Shown: positions 61,502-64,000 of the stretch, one piece after another
Layout of the letters: every line of letters begins with the position of its first letter
Numbering within the stretch: position 1 is the first letter of the stretch
Source: Thermomonas alba
GTDB lineage: Bacteria > Pseudomonadota > Gammaproteobacteria > Xanthomonadales > Xanthomonadaceae
DNA: 64,000 nt
Reading direction: 5' to 3'
Assembly: GCF_022419205.1 (NCBI RefSeq)
Contig: NZ_JAJOZU010000003.1
Coordinates: forward strand, 62,001 to 126,000
Notes under the pieces: model-generated
What the model was told of the DNA's origin: nothing
The model's database searches: none
The model's input: only the letters and a program-made list of their open reading frames with translations
Made by a program: the position numbers and the translations under genes

Positions 61502-62974
61502 ATGCCGATGCCGCTTCCCCTGTTCGATACCGCTGCGTTGCGCACGCTGGAGGCGCGCGGGATCGTCGCCTGTGGCGGCGATGCGTTTGCGCTGATGGCC
61601 CGCGCCGGGCAGGCGGCCTGGCGCTGCGTGCTGAAGCACTGGCCGCAGGCGCAGCGGATCGTGGTGGCCTGCGGGCCGGGCAACAACGGCGGCGACGGCT
61701 ACGTGCTGGCGCGCCACGCGCGCGAGGCCGGGCGTGACGTGCGCGTGGTGCAAGGCGCTGAGTCGGCCAGCGCGCTCGCGCAGCGCGCCTGCGCCGAGTA
61801 TCGGGCGGCGGGCGGCGCGATCGCGGATGCGCTGGGGGATGCCGACCTGATCGTCGATGCGCTGTTCGGGATCGGCCTGTCGCGCGCGCCGGAGGGGCCG
61901 GCAGCGGCGCTGATCGCGGCCATCAACGCGCATCCGGCGCCGGTGCTGGCGCTGGACGTGCCCAGCGGGGTGGATGCCGATCGCGGCAGCGCGCCGGGTG
62001 CGGCGGTCCGGGCCGAATGCACGCTGCAGTTCATCGCCCGCCACCGCGGCCTGCGCACCGGCGCGGCGCTGGATCACTGCGGCGAACTGGAACTGGCGAC
62101 GCTGGATCTGCCGGCCGGTGTGTTCGAGGGACTCGCCCCTGTGGCGCTGGCCTATCGCGCCGATGCGCTGGCGAGCTTCTTTCCGCTGCGGCCGCGCGAT
62201 ACCCACAAGGGCCGCAACGGCCATGTGCTGTGCATCGGCGGCGAGGCCGGCAGCGGCGGTGCGGTGCTGCTGGCGGCGCAGGCCGCGCTGCGCTGCGGCG
62301 CGGGCCTGGTCAGCGTGGCGACCCGTGCGGCGCACGTGCCGGCGCTGCTGGCGCGCTGCCCGGAAGCGATGGCCCACGCGGTCGAGGAGGTCGCGCAGCT
62401 GGATGCCCTGCTGGCGCGCGCGGATGTCGTGGCCATCGGCCCCGGGCTGGGGCAGGGCGCGTGGGGGCGGGCGCTGTTCGAGCGCGTGCTGGCCTGCGAC
62501 AAACCGCGCGTGTTCGACGCCGAGGCGCTGTCGCTGCTGGCGGCGTCCGGCGCGACGCTGCGGCCCGACGACGTGGTCACGCCGCATCCCGGCGAGGCGG
62601 CGCGCCTGCTCGGCACCACCACCGCCGAGGTCCAGCGCGACCGCTTCGCCGCGGTCGCCGCGCTGCAGGCGCGCTGGGGCGGCGTCGCGGTGCTGAAGGG
62701 CGCGGGCACGCTGGTGCAGGCGCCCGGCGTGCCGCCGGTGGTGCTGTGTGCCGGCAACCCCGGCATGGGCACCGGCGGCATGGGCGACCTGCTCACCGGC
62801 GTGGTCGCGGCGCTGCGTGGGCAAGGGTTCGCCGCGCACGATGCGGCGGTGGCCGGCGCGCTGCTGCACGCCGCCGCCGGCGATGCGGCCGCGCGCGAGG
62901 ACGGCGAGCGCGGGTTGCTGCCCTCCGACCTGCTGCCGTGGCTGCGCCGCCTGGCCAATCCGATGCGACGATAG
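61502..62974 (+). CDS. nnr: Bifunctional NAD(P)H-hydrate epimerase/dehydratase
   Basis: 490 residues. The N-terminal epimerase domain has GPGNNGGDGYVLARHARE and LDVPSGVDADRG; the C-terminal dehydratase has GRNGHVLCIGGEAGSGGA, TPHPGEAARLLG and NPGMGTGGMGDLLTGVVAAL with the catalytic Asp. It repairs damaged NADH and NADPH. ATG 61502 is used; ATG 61508 is also in frame. tsaE starts five bases after the stop, the standard order. Confidence 0.95.
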   Translation: MPMPLPLFDTAALRTLEARGIVACGGDAFALMARAGQAAWRCVLKHWPQAQRIVVACGPGNNGGDGYVLARHAREAGRDVRVVQGAESASALAQRACAEYRAAGGAIADALGDADLIVDALFGIGLSRAPEGPAAALIAAINAHPAPVLALDVPSGVDADRGSAPGAAVRAECTLQFIARHRGLRTGAALDHCGELELATLDLPAGVFEGLAPVALAYRADALASFFPLRPRDTHKGRNGHVLCIGGEAGSGGAVLLAAQAALRCGAGLVSVATRAAHVPALLARCPEAMAHAVEEVAQLDALLARADVVAIGPGLGQGAWGRALFERVLACDKPRVFDAEALSLLAASGATLRPDDVVTPHPGEAARLLGTTTAEVQRDRFAAVAALQARWGGVAVLKGAGTLVQAPGVPPVVLCAGNPGMGTGGMGDLLTGVVAALRGQGFAAHDAAVAGALLHAAAGDAAAREDGERGLLPSDLLPWLRRLANPMRR

Positions 62975-62978
62975 GCGG

Positions 62979-63434
62979 ATGTCCGAGCTCTTCCTTCCCG
63001 ATGCCGCGGCCACCGACGCCCTCGGCGCCCGCCTGGCGCAGGCGCTGCCCGCGCGCGCCGTGGTCCATCTCCACGGCGACCTGGGCGCCGGCAAGTCCTC
63101 GCTGGCGCGGGCGCTGCTGCGCGCGCTGGGCGTCATTGGCACCATCCGCAGCCCCACCTACACCCTGGTCGAACCGTACCCGCTGCCGGCCGGCGGCACC
63201 GCGCTGCATCTGGACCTGTACCGCATCGGCGATCCTGGCGAGCTGGAGTTCCTCGGGCTGGATCCCGATGCCGCCCGGCTGTGGCTGGTGGAATGGCCGC
63301 AGCGCGGGCGCGGCGCGCTGCCGCCGCCGGATCTGGACATCCGGCTGGCGCTGCAGGGCGCTGGGCGCGTCTGCACGCTGGAAGCGCAGACCCCAGCCGG
63401 ACGCGCGTGGCTGGCGCAGGCTGGGCTCGAGTGA
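62979..63434 (+). CDS. tsaE: tRNA threonylcarbamoyladenosine biosynthesis ATPase TsaE
   Basis: 151 residues. The Walker A motif is HGDLGAGKSSLARALLRALG, followed by SPTYTLVEPY and LHLDLYRIGDPGELEFLGLD. TsaE works with TsaB and TsaD in t6A modification. The start ATG 62979 lies five bases after the nnr stop. The amidase gene amiC follows after 117 bases. Confidence 0.95.
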   Translation: MSELFLPDAAATDALGARLAQALPARAVVHLHGDLGAGKSSLARALLRALGVIGTIRSPTYTLVEPYPLPAGGTALHLDLYRIGDPGELEFLGLDPDAARLWLVEWPQRGRGALPPPDLDIRLALQGAGRVCTLEAQTPAGRAWLAQAGLE

Positions 63435-63474
63435 CGGCTTCGGTAAGTTGCGGCGATGTCTGCGCGTCCTGAAT

Positions 63475-63513
63475 GAGAAAAATCTCGCAGGTGCTCGATT
63501 ATTCGAGAAAAAT
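63475..63513 (+). promoter_or_regulatory. AT-rich leader with repeats before amiC
   Basis: GAGAAAAAT occurs at 63475-63483 and again at 63505-63513, 30 bp apart, and CTCGA-TTAT-TCGAG forms a small palindrome at 63494-63507 between them. The stretch is much richer in A and T than its surroundings and is a candidate promoter or protein-binding site for amiC. No exact -10/-35 pair is claimed. Confidence 0.4.
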
Positions 63514-63551
63514 GCTTGCGATTCCGCCTGGAAGGTGCTTCACTCCGGGCC

Positions 63552-64000
63552 ATGCGCCTGAGGGGGAGCCACCGCAAATCTGCCGTCGCGGCCGCCATCG
63601 GCCTGCTCGCGCTCGCGATGATTCCGGTAAAAGCCTCTGAAATCAGGCGGTTGCGGCTCGAAGCGGGGCCGGCCGGCACGCGTGCCGAACTGCATCTGGA
63701 CAAGCTGGGCGAGTATCGCCTGATTCCGCTGTCGAATCCCGAGCGGCTGGCGGTGGATTTCCCCGGCAGCCATCTGGCGCGCGGGCTGGCCCTGCCGGAC
63801 GCCGCCGGAGCGGTGAAAGGCGTGCGCACTGGGCAGCCGGTGCCGGGCACGCTGCGGGTGGTGTTCGATCTGACCGGCAAGGTGAAGGCGATCCCGACCA
63901 CGCTGGACAGCGCCAATGGCGGCGCCGTGCTGGTGCTGGAATGGCCGGGTGACGGCCCCGCCCCGGCGCCGGCCGTCGCTTCGGCGCCCGCGCCGGCTGC
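63552..64000 (+). CDS. amiC: N-acetylmuramoyl-L-alanine amidase AmiC, N-terminal part
   Basis: Only the first 149 codons lie in the window. A signal sequence (KSAVAAAIGLLALAMIPVKA) is followed by the AMIN domain, which targets the septum: EIRRLRLEAGPAGTRAELHL and NPERLAVDFPGSHLA, then GKVKAIPTTLDSANGG, ending in a Pro/Ala-rich linker at the edge. The catalytic Amidase_3 domain should lie downstream. tsaE-amiC is the usual order in this group, normally with mutL next. The start is the first ATG with GGAAGG upstream at some distance. Confidence 0.87.
   Translation, partial: MRLRGSHRKSAVAAAIGLLALAMIPVKASEIRRLRLEAGPAGTRAELHLDKLGEYRLIPLSNPERLAVDFPGSHLARGLALPDAAGAVKGVRTGQPVPGTLRVVFDLTGKVKAIPTTLDSANGGAVLVLEWPGDGPAPAPAVASAPAPA

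Overview
The window is GC-rich chromosomal DNA with dense, short-spaced genes. Many neighbours overlap by ATGA, GTGA or TTGA. Gene content and order (leuS-lptE-holA-nadD-rsfS-rlmH, minCDE, rmlCD, queG-parC, nnr-tsaE-amiC) point to a gammaproteobacterium of the Xanthomonadaceae/Lysobacteraceae type, such as a Lysobacter-, Luteimonas- or Thermomonas-like organism. The genus is inference only. No rRNA, tRNA or CRISPR array was seen.

Layout. 1-3.2 kb: end of a hemolysin III gene and a secreted M1 aminopeptidase. 3.2-7.0 kb: a small secreted protein between two copies of one hairpin, then gcvP behind a tandem glycine riboswitch. 7.0-9.9 kb: an APC transporter coupled to a Rieske oxygenase, and a HEAGH-motif protein. 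10.0-14.5 kb: a GNAT-minC-minD-minE operon and a divergent two-component system. 14.6-21.9 kb: mixed housekeeping genes (SRPBCC protein, DUF423, AlkA-type glycosylase, DUF488, TraB/GumN, dxs, queuosine-precursor transporter, DUF502). 22-29.8 kb: a PAS-containing chemotaxis receptor, a Ser/Thr kinase with an FGE-like tail, a DUF4442 protein, a CnoX-like thioredoxin, DUF998, SemiSWEET and an amidohydrolase. 30-36 kb: leuS through rlmH.

37.2-40.0 kb is the main accessory patch. It is a decayed Mu-like prophage (truncated tape measure gene, a small tail gene, a MuF head protein with a C-terminal PBECR-type nuclease domain, and two diverged repeats) next to an IS256-family transposase fragment. 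That fragment runs in frame into rmlC. rmlB and rmlA are not next to rmlC and rmlD.

41.5-52.7 kb holds an M15 peptidase, a PH-domain protein, an operon of SPFH protein, Arc-type ribbon-helix-helix protein and alpha/beta hydrolase with a double palindrome at its promoter, then a lipoprotein, bpt, an EF-hand protein, tesB, an amidase and rlmKL. 52.7-57.3 kb is an oxygen/NO-responsive cluster: quinol NO reductase, an FNR regulator with its iron-sulfur cysteines, and hemN behind a perfect FNR box. 57.3-64 kb holds tpm, parC, queG, nnr, tsaE and the start of amiC.

The candidates most worth a second look are the apparently leaderless FNR-type promoter of hemN, the SPFH/Arc operon with its candidate autoregulatory operator, the MuF-nuclease fusion in the prophage relic, and the IS256-rmlC junction.
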